Source: an uncultured Bacteroidaceae bacterium (GTDB taxonomy: Bacteria > Bacteroidota > Bacteroidia > Bacteroidales > Bacteroidaceae). From it: 31,076 bases of DNA. The stretch covers positions 1 through 31,076 of the forward strand of contig CAJGCU010000009.1 in the NCBI GenBank assembly GCA_904501945.1, in the 5' to 3' direction. Position 1 is the first letter of the stretch; each line of letters opens with the position of its first letter. Positions 15,763 to 23,858 of the stretch are shown here, one piece after another. The position numbers and the translations under genes are program-made. The notes beneath the pieces were generated by a model. That model saw only the letters and a list, made by a program, of their open reading frames with translations. It made no database searches and was not told the DNA's origin.

Positions 15763-16773
15763 TTACTTCACGTCACCAACCTTGATAAGATATTCAGCAA
15801 TCTGCACAGCGTTCAATGCTGCACCCTTCTTAATTTGGTCACCTGAGAGCCAGAAGGTCAGACCGTTCTCATTGGCAATGTCCTTACGTACACGACCCAC
15901 ATAGATATCGTCCTTTCCTGCTACGAAGAGCGGCATTGGGTATTTTTGAGTCTTTGGATCATCGACAAGTGTCACACCTTCTGCAGCAGCAATAGCAGCC
16001 TGTGCGTCTTCTACAGCAATTGGTTGCTCTGTCTCTACCCAAACAGCCTCAGAGTGAGCACGTAGTGAAGAAATGCGTACACACATGGCAGAGCAGCAAG
16101 CGTCTGTATGCATGATTTTCTTCGTCTCGTTAAACATCTTCATTTCTTCTTTCGTATAGCCATTATCTTGGAACACGTCAATCTGTGGTATCACATTGTA
16201 TGCCAACTGATAAGCAAACTTGTTCACTGTAGGCTCCTTACCCTCTACTAGTTCTTTGTACTGCTGCTGAAGCTCAGCCATTGCTGCTGCGCCAGCACCA
16301 GATGCACTCTGATAGCTTGCCACGTGAATACGCTTGATGTGGCTCAACTTTTCGATAGGCTGAAGCACAACCACCATCATGATGGTAGTACAGTTAGGAT
16401 TAGCAATAATACCACGAGGACGATTGAGAGCGTCTGCTGCATTGCACTCAGGCACAACCAATGGCACATCTTCGTCCATACGGAATGCGCTAGAGTTGTC
16501 AATCATCACCGCGCCATACTTAGTGATATCTTCGGCAAACTCCTTTGAAGTGCCTGCACCAGCTGACGTGAACGCAATGTCCACTCCTTTGAAGTCATCG
16601 CCATGTTTCAGCAACTGCACTTCATACTCCTTACCGCGGAATGTGTACTTTGTACCCGCGCTACGAGGTGAGCCGAAAAGCACAAGTTCATCTACTGGGA
16701 AATTTCTCTCATCAAGAACACGAAGCAATTCCTGTCCTACAGCGCCACTCGCGCCGACAATAGCTACTTTCAT
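15763..16773 (-). CDS. asd: Aspartate-semialdehyde dehydrogenase
   Basis: A 336-residue NADPH-dependent enzyme that reduces aspartyl phosphate to aspartate semialdehyde, the branch point to lysine/diaminopimelate, threonine and methionine. The nucleotide loop GASGAVGQ is at residues 7-14, the catalytic Cys128 in ANPNCTTI, and the catalytic His240 in RISSLRAH with R233. The ATG at 16773 gives the standard start MKVAIVGASG; the 51 extra in-frame residues upstream cross the promoter and are not conserved-looking. Length is normal. It is divergent from the antiporter gene, and each has its own -7 box in the shared 167-base region. Confidence 0.95.
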   Translation of the reverse strand: MKVAIVGASGAVGQELLRVLDERNFPVDELVLFGSPRSAGTKYTFRGKEYEVQLLKHGDDFKGVDIAFTSAGAGTSKEFAEDITKYGAVMIDNSSAFRMDEDVPLVVPECNAADALNRPRGIIANPNCTTIMMVVVLQPIEKLSHIKRIHVASYQSASGAGAAAMAELQQQYKELVEGKEPTVNKFAYQLAYNVIPQIDVFQDNGYTKEEMKMFNETKKIMHTDACCSAMCVRISSLRAHSEAVWVETEQPIAVEDAQAAIAAAEGVTLVDDPKTQKYPMPLFVAGKDDIYVGRVRKDIANENGLTFWLSGDQIKKGAALNAVQIAEYLIKVGDVK

Positions 16774-16820
16774 CTTATTATCTTTTACCTTTTTGTTTTT
16801 CCAATTCATTAAAAACGCTA

Positions 16821-16828
16821 CAAAATTA
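16821..16828 (-). promoter_or_regulatory. Probable -7 promoter box of asd
   Basis: The minus strand reads TAATTTTG (16828 to 16821), 48 bases before the ATG. The -33 element is not obvious. Confidence 0.5.
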
Positions 16829-16872
16829 CAACTTTTATATAGAAAATAGAAAGGAGAATGACGGAAAAAGCG

Positions 16873-16880
16873 TATCTTTG
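16873..16880 (+). promoter_or_regulatory. Probable -7 promoter box of the antiporter gene
   Basis: TATCTTTG followed by CAC. A small GTGCC/GGCAC hairpin (16891-16906) falls in the predicted leader. The -33 element is weak. Confidence 0.5.
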
Positions 16881-16940
16881 CACAAAAACAGTGCCTTTTA
16901 CGGCACAAATTAACGGAATCGGACACTTCAACCTATCATT

Positions 16941-19088
16941 TTGGACGCAATCACCACATACCTGCATTTACCCATCACCGACCCTACTTGGATATTCCTC
17001 CTTGTACTCTGCGTGATATTGTTTGCCCCCATGATTTTCAGCAAACTACACATTCCTCATCTCATCGGAATGATTTTGGCAGGTGTACTGATAGGCAAGC
17101 ACGGATTCAACCTACTCGAAAGAGATGCATCTTTTGAACTTTTCGGAAAGGTAGGCATCTACTTCATCATGTTCCTTGCAGGTCTAGAGATGGATCTTCA
17201 GAACCTGAAACAGAACCGCACCAAGGGCATCATTTTCGGCATCATCACTACGATAATACCATTTGGCTTCGGTTTCGTTTCCGGATATAATCTCCTGAAT
17301 TACAGCATTCCTGCATCGCTGCTGCTAGCGTGTATCTTTGCATCCCACACACTTGTCGCCTATCCTATCGTCGGGCGCTATGGATTAAGCAAAGCACCAG
17401 CTGTTGTCATCTCAATAGCAGCAACAATGCTTGCCTTGCTGTTCGCCCTGCTTTTTCTTGCAGGAATTTCTGGAACTTTCAAGGGCAGCAACGATGTCTG
17501 GTTCTGGGGGAAATTTGCCATCAAGTTTTTCGTATATATCTTAGGCATGTTCGTCCTATTGCCTAAAATACTCCGTATCTTTTTCCGCAAATACAGCGAA
17601 CCTATCATACAGTTCACATTCACGTTGGCCGTGGTGCTCTTCTCGGCAGCAACAGCCGAACTTTGTGGTCTTGAAGGAATTCTGGGCGCTTTTCTGGCAG
17701 GCTTGGTTCTCAACCGATTCGTTCCTAACACTTCGCCACTCATGAACCGCATCGAGTTCATCGGCAATGCACTCTTCATCCCCTACTTCCTCATCGGCGT
17801 AGGCATGCTGGTGAATGTTGCCCCCATGTTTCAGGAAACAGAAGCAGTCATGGTGGTCATTGTCATGGTGGTTGCTGGCACACTCTCCAAATACCTTGCC
17901 GCATTACTCAGCCGCAAGCTTTTCCATATGACCCACAACGAAGGTGTCATGATGTTTGGGCTCACCGAAGCTCATGCGGCAGGCGCTCTAGCCATGGTAA
18001 TGGTAGGCGTCAACCTTGAAGTGTCGCCAGGAGTCTCGCTCATGGACAGTGCTGTGCTTGACGGAGTAGTCATGATGATTCTCATTTCCTGCATCATCAG
18101 CTCCATCGCCACAGACCAAGCCGCCAAGAAACTCAAAGTAGAAAACGAAGGAGTCAACAAAACCGAAAGACGAGACAGTACAGCTCTTGACGACGAGAAG
18201 ATACTGATTCCTGTCAGCAATACCAATAATATTGGTACATTGATGACAACTGCCTTCATGATGCGCAACCAGCAACTTAACCGTGGTCTCATTTGCCTCA
18301 ACATTATCAACGACGCTGACCTCAGCGATAAGACGCAAGCCCATAGCCGTGAATGTCTCGGGTTGGCCACCCAATATGCTACGGCCGCCGATGTGCCCGT
18401 CCAGACACAGGCACGCCTTGCCGTCAATTTTGTCACCGCTACAATCCATGCGCTCCGCGAAAACGATGCCAGCGAGTTGATTATTGGCTTACACGAGAAA
18501 AGCCGGGAAGACGACTCGTTCCTTGGCCAATTCGCTCAAGGGCTTATTGACGGAATGTCTCGGCAACTCATCATCGTCAACATGAACATACCAGCCAACA
18601 CTATCCAGAAAATCGTTATTGCAGTGCCTGAAAAAGCCGAATACGAAAAAGGATTCTATCGCTGGATCAACCGTATAGCCCGTATGTCAGCAGACCTCGG
18701 ATGCCAAGCCGTATTCTACGCTTCCGAAACCACAAACCATCTCATTCTGCGCTACATGCGAGAACGTCACAAAAATGTACGGACAGATTACGAAATACTG
18801 GAATCTTGGACTGATTTTCCAGCCCTCCGACATGAACTCACACACGACCAACTGTTCGTTGTAGTCACAGCACGTCGAGGCAGTATTTCTTACCAAAAAG
18901 CCTTTGAAAAACTGCCTCAGCAACTACAGACCGACTTTGCGGACTACAGCCTCATGCTTGTCTATCCAGATCAGCAAGAAGAAAATAACGAAATATACGA
19001 TTTTATCGACCCACATCACCACGATACTCCAACCAGTTCGACCCGCATCGGGAAATGGCTAAGCAAATGGATTGGAGAAATGGGATAA
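16941..19088 (+). CDS. CPA2-type cation:proton antiporter with C-terminal Usp-like domain
   Basis: A 715-residue inner-membrane protein. The first about 395 residues form a sodium/proton exchanger domain of about 12 helices (LIGMILAGVLIG, LVLNRFVPNTSPLMNRIEFIG, GLTEAHAAGALAMVMVG), as in KefB/NhaA-like CPA2 carriers. After a charged linker, a cytoplasmic universal-stress-like region starts near 415 (ILIPVSNTNNIGTLMTTAF) and runs to the C-terminus; it probably regulates the carrier. The ion (sodium or potassium) is not decidable here. The start is a TTG at 16941, since no ATG occurs before the first membrane helix; the first in-frame ATG would remove part of it. The lolD-like gene starts 78 bases downstream. 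Confidence 0.88.
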   Translation: MDAITTYLHLPITDPTWIFLLVLCVILFAPMIFSKLHIPHLIGMILAGVLIGKHGFNLLERDASFELFGKVGIYFIMFLAGLEMDLQNLKQNRTKGIIFGIITTIIPFGFGFVSGYNLLNYSIPASLLLACIFASHTLVAYPIVGRYGLSKAPAVVISIAATMLALLFALLFLAGISGTFKGSNDVWFWGKFAIKFFVYILGMFVLLPKILRIFFRKYSEPIIQFTFTLAVVLFSAATAELCGLEGILGAFLAGLVLNRFVPNTSPLMNRIEFIGNALFIPYFLIGVGMLVNVAPMFQETEAVMVVIVMVVAGTLSKYLAALLSRKLFHMTHNEGVMMFGLTEAHAAGALAMVMVGVNLEVSPGVSLMDSAVLDGVVMMILISCIISSIATDQAAKKLKVENEGVNKTERRDSTALDDEKILIPVSNTNNIGTLMTTAFMMRNQQLNRGLICLNIINDADLSDKTQAHSRECLGLATQYATAADVPVQTQARLAVNFVTATIHALRENDASELIIGLHEKSREDDSFLGQFAQGLIDGMSRQLIIVNMNIPANTIQKIVIAVPEKAEYEKGFYRWINRIARMSADLGCQAVFYASETTNHLILRYMRERHKNVRTDYEILESWTDFPALRHELTHDQLFVVVTARRGSISYQKAFEKLPQQLQTDFADYSLMLVYPDQQEENNEIYDFIDPHHHDTPTSSTRIGKWLSKWIGEMG

Positions 19089-19166
19089 TCAGCAACACAT
19101 CTGCCACAGCAGAACGACTCCTGACACCTTATAACAGCCACCTTCATCAGAATCAGAAATATCACC

Positions 19167-19907
19167 ATGATAACTCTTCAGAACATCACCAAAACCTTCG
19201 GTTCCCTACAAGTCCTCAAAGGCATTGACCTCACCATCGGCAAAGGCGAGGTGGTCAGTATTGTAGGTCCCTCTGGAGCAGGAAAAACAACCCTGCTGCA
19301 AATCATGGGAACTCTCGACACGCCTGACACAGGTACAATCACCATAGATGGTACCGATGTTACCCAACTCAAAGACAAAGAACTTGCCAAATTCCGTAAT
19401 CAGCAGTTAGGTTTCGTGTTCCAATTTCACCAACTCCTTCCTGAGTTCACAGCGCTTGAAAACATTTGTATTCCAGCCCTTATTGCAGGACAAAGCAAAA
19501 AGCAGGCCAAAGAACGCGCCCAAGAACTGCTTGACTATCTCGGACTAACCGACCGCGCCAGCCACAAACCAGCAGAACTATCGGGTGGAGAAAGACAACG
19601 AGTTGCCGTGGCTAGAGCACTCATCAACAACCCATCCATCATCCTCGCCGACGAGCCATCAGGATCGCTCGACTCGAAGAACAAAGAAGAGCTCCATCAG
19701 CTATTCTTCGACTTACGAGATAAATTCGGACAGACTTTCATCATCGTCACCCATGACGAAACACTTTCACAGATAACAGACAGAACTATTTACATCAAAG
19801 ACGGACTCATTCATCATGACAACGGACAACAGACAACAGACAACGAACAGCGGACCACAGAAGACCCTGCTATTGGGCAAGAGGAATCAACTGAAAGTCC
19901 TGCGTAA
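19167..19907 (+). CDS. lolD: LolD-like ABC transporter ATPase
   Basis: A 246-residue ATPase subunit of the MacB/LolD branch, which powers release of lipoproteins from, or signalling across, the inner membrane. Walker A GPSGAGKTT is at residues 34-42, Q-loop near 86, signature LSGGERQR at 138-145, Walker B IILADEP at 158-164 and the switch His in IVTHDE near 196. The core ends near residue 214; a further tail of about 30 hydrophilic residues (HHDNGQQTTDNEQRTT...) is encoded by a heptanucleotide repeat and the overlap with the next gene, and looks unlike the family. No LolC/E (FtsX-like) permease is adjacent, as is common in Bacteroidetes. The symbol is by similarity only. Confidence 0.85.
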   Translation: MITLQNITKTFGSLQVLKGIDLTIGKGEVVSIVGPSGAGKTTLLQIMGTLDTPDTGTITIDGTDVTQLKDKELAKFRNQQLGFVFQFHQLLPEFTALENICIPALIAGQSKKQAKERAQELLDYLGLTDRASHKPAELSGGERQRVAVARALINNPSIILADEPSGSLDSKNKEELHQLFFDLRDKFGQTFIIVTHDETLSQITDRTIYIKDGLIHHDNGQQTTDNEQRTTEDPAIGQEESTESPA

Positions 19908-20565
19908 GAAAGACCATGGAGTCTATCTTGAAGGCGGCGAGATTGGCGACATTCTGCTGCCTAAGCGTTATGTGCCACAGGGCACCCAAATTGGCGACAT
20001 CCTTGACGTGTTCCTTTATCTCGACCAAGAGGAACGTCTCGTTGCCACCACTGAGCAACCACTCATCGAAGTAGGACAGTTTGCCTACTTGGAATGCACA
20101 TGGACAAATGAATATGGAGCCTATCTCAACTGGGGCCTCATGAAAGACCTCTTCTGCCCTTTCCGCGAACAGAAAGTGCGTATGCAACGAGGACAACGCT
20201 ATCAAGTCTATTGCTACATCGACGACAAAACCTATCGTATCGTTTGCTCCAGCAAGATTGAAAAGTTCCAGAAAGCCATTGCAGGACAACCCATGGACTA
20301 TGAGCACCGAGATACACCTGCCGACCGTCGTGTCCTCATTGGCGATTTTTCCACCCGTCTCTTCGAGCACCTCAAACTTTCCTCCAACGGATTTTCTCCC
20401 TATCACGACAAATCGCCCGCCGATGAGATTTACTCCATGTTTGGAGTCAGCAAGAAAGTCTTCAAGCAAGCCATTGGAGACCTCTACAAAAAAGACCTCA
20501 TCAAAATCAAGCCCAATGGCATCGAACTGACCATCAAAGGAAAGGCGACTGGTATAGAAGAGTAA
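19816..20565 (+). CDS. S1-like RNA-binding protein (CvfB/YitL family)
   Basis: A 249-residue cytoplasmic protein of the CvfB type: S1-like beta-barrels in the first about 150 residues (LKVLRKKDHGVYLEGGEIGDILLPKRYV, here shown in part; then EVGQFAYLECTWTNEYGAYLNWG) and a C-terminal winged helix (about 190-245, SADEIYSMFGVSKKVFKQAIGDLYKKDLI-like). CvfB proteins bind RNA and affect virulence-gene expression in Firmicutes; the role here is unknown. The gene overlaps the lolD-like gene by 92 bases in the +1 frame. The conserved part begins at LLLGKRNQLKV, so a TTG at 19873 is a plausible alternative start; the preceding MTTDNRQQTT is repeat-encoded. Confidence 0.8.
   Translation: MTTDNRQQTTNSGPQKTLLLGKRNQLKVLRKKDHGVYLEGGEIGDILLPKRYVPQGTQIGDILDVFLYLDQEERLVATTEQPLIEVGQFAYLECTWTNEYGAYLNWGLMKDLFCPFREQKVRMQRGQRYQVYCYIDDKTYRIVCSSKIEKFQKAIAGQPMDYEHRDTPADRRVLIGDFSTRLFEHLKLSSNGFSPYHDKSPADEIYSMFGVSKKVFKQAIGDLYKKDLIKIKPNGIELTIKGKATGIEE
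19818..19859 (+). repeat. Heptanucleotide tandem repeat in the lolD/S1 overlap
   Basis: Four tandem units of GACAACR (19818-19845) are followed by two decayed ones (to 19859). The period of 7 is not a multiple of 3. Loss of one unit would shift lolD into the frame of the S1 gene; gain of one would give a different tail that stops at 19892-19894. Confidence 0.85.
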
Positions 20566-20580
20566 CACATCATCTGACAT

Positions 20581-21474
20581 ATGATGAAGCATCTCACTTT
20601 AACCCTTATGCTGACAGTCTCCTGCTACATTCAAACAGCAGCACAAAAAACATACCTTCTGCCTGTCAGCAAACCTGTGACTAACGACACCGAGAAAATG
20701 TCCGAGTACAATGGAGACAAAGTCCTCACTGATGTCGTCAAGCCCGCCATCGAAGTTTACCTCCCCGATGCCGACAAAGCCAATGGATGTGCCGTTATCC
20801 TTTGTCCCGGCGGTGCACTGAGAGCACTTTCCTGGGGAAGCGACGTGGAAAAGATGGCAAAGTTCCTTAACGAAAGAGGAATTGCAGCCATCGGTCTCAA
20901 GTACCACCTCAACAACACCAGCATACCGCGAGGCTTGAAAATGCCACCCACCGTTGATGTGACTGGATTTGAACAATTCCCCAAAGCAGATGCTAACCCA
21001 CTGCACTATGCAGCAGGCGACTCTATCCTACAATTGGCGGCAGACGATGCCAAGGCTGCGATTCGGCTCGTGCGACAGCATGCTGAAGATTGGAACATCG
21101 ATGTCCAAAAAGTTGGTTACCTTGGATTCTCTGCAGGCGGAGGCGTTGCCATTGCCGCAACAGTACAAGCCACCGAAGCTGTTGAAAAACCGAATTTCCT
21201 ATGTACGAACTTCGGACCCGCACTGGCTGAAGTCAACGTACCAAATCCTACACCTCCCCTACTCATCATGAGCCGCGCTGAACATCCCAATGTGGCAGCA
21301 GGACTGCTTGCCTTGTTTCTCGAATGGAAGAAAGCAGGAGGCAATGCCGAAATACACCTTTACGGCGACGGATCTGGTCCCTATCAACTGATGCCGCAGA
21401 CAGGCAATACCACCACCGAAGCATGGAGTCAGCAATTTGTCCTATGGCTACAAGCTAAAGGATTTGCACGTTAA
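20581..21474 (+). CDS. Secreted alpha/beta-hydrolase-fold protein, atypical catalytic residues
   Basis: A 297-residue protein with a signal peptide (LTLTLMLTVSCYIQTAAQ; start at 20581 or the adjacent ATG 20584). The fold is that of the BD-FAE/acetyl-xylan-esterase-like hydrolases: oxyanion motif CPGGALRAL near residue 80 and the nucleophile elbow GFSAGG with Ser184. The usual acid site reads MSRAEHPNV instead of a clear Asp-Asp-x-V, and the usual 'GGHGFGL' His site reads GDGSGPYQL, without His. It may be a degenerate or reprogrammed enzyme rather than a working esterase. It is 15 bases after the S1 gene and ends at a hairpin terminator. Confidence 0.85.
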   Translation: MMKHLTLTLMLTVSCYIQTAAQKTYLLPVSKPVTNDTEKMSEYNGDKVLTDVVKPAIEVYLPDADKANGCAVILCPGGALRALSWGSDVEKMAKFLNERGIAAIGLKYHLNNTSIPRGLKMPPTVDVTGFEQFPKADANPLHYAAGDSILQLAADDAKAAIRLVRQHAEDWNIDVQKVGYLGFSAGGGVAIAATVQATEAVEKPNFLCTNFGPALAEVNVPNPTPPLLIMSRAEHPNVAAGLLALFLEWKKAGGNAEIHLYGDGSGPYQLMPQTGNTTTEAWSQQFVLWLQAKGFAR

Positions 21475-21490
21475 CTCTAACACCTCACAA

Positions 21491-21535
21491 TTGATATGCC
21501 CCACACCGATTCGTTTTCGATATGGGGCATATCAA
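21491..21535. terminator. Hairpin terminator between converging genes
   Basis: TTGATATGCCCCA (21491-21503) and TGGGGCATATCAA (21523-21535) form an exact 13-bp stem with a 19-base loop. It lies between the hydrolase gene and the converging EnvC-like gene. T tracts are weak, so efficiency is uncertain. Confidence 0.65.
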
Positions 21536-21582
21536 TGTACCGTTGTGGGCACAACGATTTGATTTCAAAGTTCTTATTCCCT

Positions 21583-23193
21583 TTATTTTACCCACAGTTC
21601 AGGATTCAGTCCTGTACTGCCATTACGGAGTTGGAAATGGAGAACATATTTCCCATCTGCATTCTTGCCGACTTTTCCAAGAGGTTCACGTGTGCTTACT
21701 TTCTGCCCTTTGGTTACAGAAACCGACGACAAACCCGAATAGACAGAGATGTATGATCCATGACGAAGCATAACAGTATAGAAACCAGCATACTGAAATA
21801 CAGAACTTACTTGCCCGTCGAAAATGGAACGAGCAGAACATCCCTGCTGTCCACGAATGTCTATGCCTCGATTGTTAAGGGTGACGTTCTTAAGACCTGC
21901 CACCGTATATTTTCCATAATGGCCAATCACATTATAACTTCCAGTGATAGGCATTGGCAAACGTCCCTTATTTTTCGTAAAAGTGCCTGAAAGCTTTTCA
22001 TTTGCACTGGAGTCCTCTTTCCACACTTCGGCTTTCCTGCGTTCCTCCTTTTCTTCTTTTGTTGCCACTTTCACATCTTCTTCAGCAGCCTTGAGCAATG
22101 CCTTGGTCTTCTCAGCTTCCGCTTTAGCCTTTTGCTTCTCGGCATCAGTCTTGGCATTCTTACGAGCAGCTTCGGCAGCTTCGGCAGCCTTACGCGCTCG
22201 CTCTGCAGCAGCCTTTGCCTCTGCCAACTTTTTGGCTTTCTCGCGTGCTTCAGCCTCCGCCTTGCGCTTGCGCTCTTCCTCCGCACGACGAGCTGCTTCA
22301 ATCTCTTCCTTTATAATGCGATCTATTTCAGCATTCAGCGCCTGTTCCTTCTTCTGATAATCCTGTATTTGCTTGCGAACAGTTGAAATATTCTTATTCA
22401 GGAACGCCACCTGTGTCTGACAGTTTTCTTTCATGCCTTGCAACGCTTTCTTTTGCTGTTCAACAGCGTGAAGATTCTGCTCTTTCCGAGCTTTAGCAGC
22501 AAGCAATTCATTCTGTTTTTCCTTGACTTCCAGCTGCTTTGCCTTCAGCAATTCGCCTTGTGCCTTCTGAAACTTGGAGTACTCTTGCATGTAACGAAGG
22601 CGACGAATCATTTGAGTAAAGTTATCAGCCGAAAAAACAAACATGAGCTTGTTTTGTACAGAACGATTCTTGCGCATATAGACCATCGCCTTGGCGTAAC
22701 GCTGTTTCTTGGCTTCCAAGTCTTTCTGCAATTTCTTCAACTGCGCATTGAGGGTATCAATTCTTGCTTCAAGAGTTCTAATTTCCTTGTTTAGGCTATC
22801 TATTGATTGTTGCTGTCTACCTATCTGATTGTCAAGTACAAGTACACTATCAAGACTTGCCTTGACATTCTTGTTGAGTTGAGCCAAACGAGCTTGCGAC
22901 TGTTTACGCGCTTTTTGAGTCGCCTCTTGTTCCTTTTTCAACTGCGCTTTCGTCTTTGGAGCCGCCTTCTTCTGTGTTGTTGTAGTCTTCTTGGTAGCAG
23001 TAGCCTTTTTCTGGGTCGTAGTAGACTTCTTCTGAACCGTTGCCGTCTTTTTCTGAGTAGCCGTTGACTTTTTTAGAGTGGAAGTTTTTGCTGTCGTAGT
23101 TTTTTTAGACGATACAGAAGCCTTCTTTGTGCTTTGTGCAGAAAGAGGAAGCAGAAGAGCTAAAGACAATATGATGAGAAGTATTTTTTTCAC
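21583..23193 (-). CDS. EnvC-like murein hydrolase activator with degenerate LytM domain
   Basis: A 536-residue exported protein: a signal peptide (residues 1-20), a low-complexity Lys/Thr region (about 22-85, repeats of TQKKxTxT type), long coiled coils (about 90-260 and 275-385) and a C-terminal LytM/M23 domain (about 430-535). The zinc ligands are incomplete: HxGxD reads NRGID and HxH reads VLH, so it should not cleave peptidoglycan itself but, like E. coli EnvC, activate an amidase at division. The gene starts with GTG in a GTGA overlap with the DUF4292 stop, indicating coupled translation. It is the last gene of the dut-TPR-DUF4292-EnvC operon. Confidence 0.9.
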   Translation of the reverse strand: MKKILLIILSLALLLPLSAQSTKKASVSSKKTTTAKTSTLKKSTATQKKTATVQKKSTTTQKKATATKKTTTTQKKAAPKTKAQLKKEQEATQKARKQSQARLAQLNKNVKASLDSVLVLDNQIGRQQQSIDSLNKEIRTLEARIDTLNAQLKKLQKDLEAKKQRYAKAMVYMRKNRSVQNKLMFVFSADNFTQMIRRLRYMQEYSKFQKAQGELLKAKQLEVKEKQNELLAAKARKEQNLHAVEQQKKALQGMKENCQTQVAFLNKNISTVRKQIQDYQKKEQALNAEIDRIIKEEIEAARRAEEERKRKAEAEAREKAKKLAEAKAAAERARKAAEAAEAARKNAKTDAEKQKAKAEAEKTKALLKAAEEDVKVATKEEKEERRKAEVWKEDSSANEKLSGTFTKNKGRLPMPITGSYNVIGHYGKYTVAGLKNVTLNNRGIDIRGQQGCSARSIFDGQVSSVFQYAGFYTVMLRHGSYISVYSGLSSVSVTKGQKVSTREPLGKVGKNADGKYVLHFQLRNGSTGLNPELWVK

Positions 23194-23834
23194 CTTCCTA
23201 ACAAGCTACTGAACAAACGATTAGCATCTGTTTTCACATACTTATCCGACACCGATGTGTGGGGTGTCCAATTAGAACTGCTGCCCTTACCGGAAAGTTT
23301 AAGGTCAAGACGAATAGGTGTCTTGGCTGGAAGCGTATAGGACAATGCGTCTGATTTCTGCACTTCACGCCAGAACAATTCCTGAATGGTGCCGAAATTG
23401 ATGTTGCGTGCCTGAAGTGCAGTAAACTCATCGTAAGAAGCATTGACATATCGCCTGTTAATGCGGTCTATCACGAGGATGTTGTCTGGCGAAATCTCAA
23501 GTCGTCCCACTTCTGCCACTCCAAGCAGTGGGTCAACAAGAATAATCTGAATGACCTCATCATAGCGCATACGCAAAGTTCCATTGGTTGTAATATTCTT
23601 ATCTCCCTGAGTAATAGCAACTCTCACCTGAGCTGTGAAGTTTTCGCCAACAGCTGCACCATGCTTTTCCTCTTGCTGCTTTTTCTCTTTTTCTGTTGGT
23701 GTTGTGATAGTTATTGTCGGCTGTGTCTTATCTTGCTGCTCCTTCATGCTCTTTTTGGAAGAACGGCATGACACCAATGCCAGCATGAGCACAAGAAATA
23801 ATGCTACAAATGAAGTAATATTTCCGAATTTCAT
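23190..23834 (-). CDS. DUF4292 lipoprotein
   Basis: A 214-residue lipoprotein: signal peptide with lipobox ALVSC (Cys23), a charged linker (about 24-60, KEKKQQEEKH), then the DUF4292 beta-rich domain (GENFTAQVRVAITQGDKNITTNGTLRM...DVIQIILVDPLLGVAEVGRLEI, in part). The fold recalls the LolA/LolB lipoprotein-carrier family, but no function is established. It lies 24 bases after the TPR gene and overlaps the EnvC-like gene by four bases. Its conserved place in this operon suggests an envelope role. Confidence 0.85.
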   Translation of the reverse strand: MKFGNITSFVALFLVLMLALVSCRSSKKSMKEQQDKTQPTITITTPTEKEKKQQEEKHGAAVGENFTAQVRVAITQGDKNITTNGTLRMRYDEVIQIILVDPLLGVAEVGRLEISPDNILVIDRINRRYVNASYDEFTALQARNINFGTIQELFWREVQKSDALSYTLPAKTPIRLDLKLSGKGSSSNWTPHTSVSDKYVKTDANRLFSSLLGR

Positions 23835-23858
23835 TTTTATCTTATTGAAGTGTAATTA

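Noticed and set aside
19870..20592. 240-codon open frame on minus opposite the S1/CvfB-like gene
   Set aside because: A shadow of codon bias in the S1-like gene, which has recognisable S1 and winged-helix features on the plus strand.
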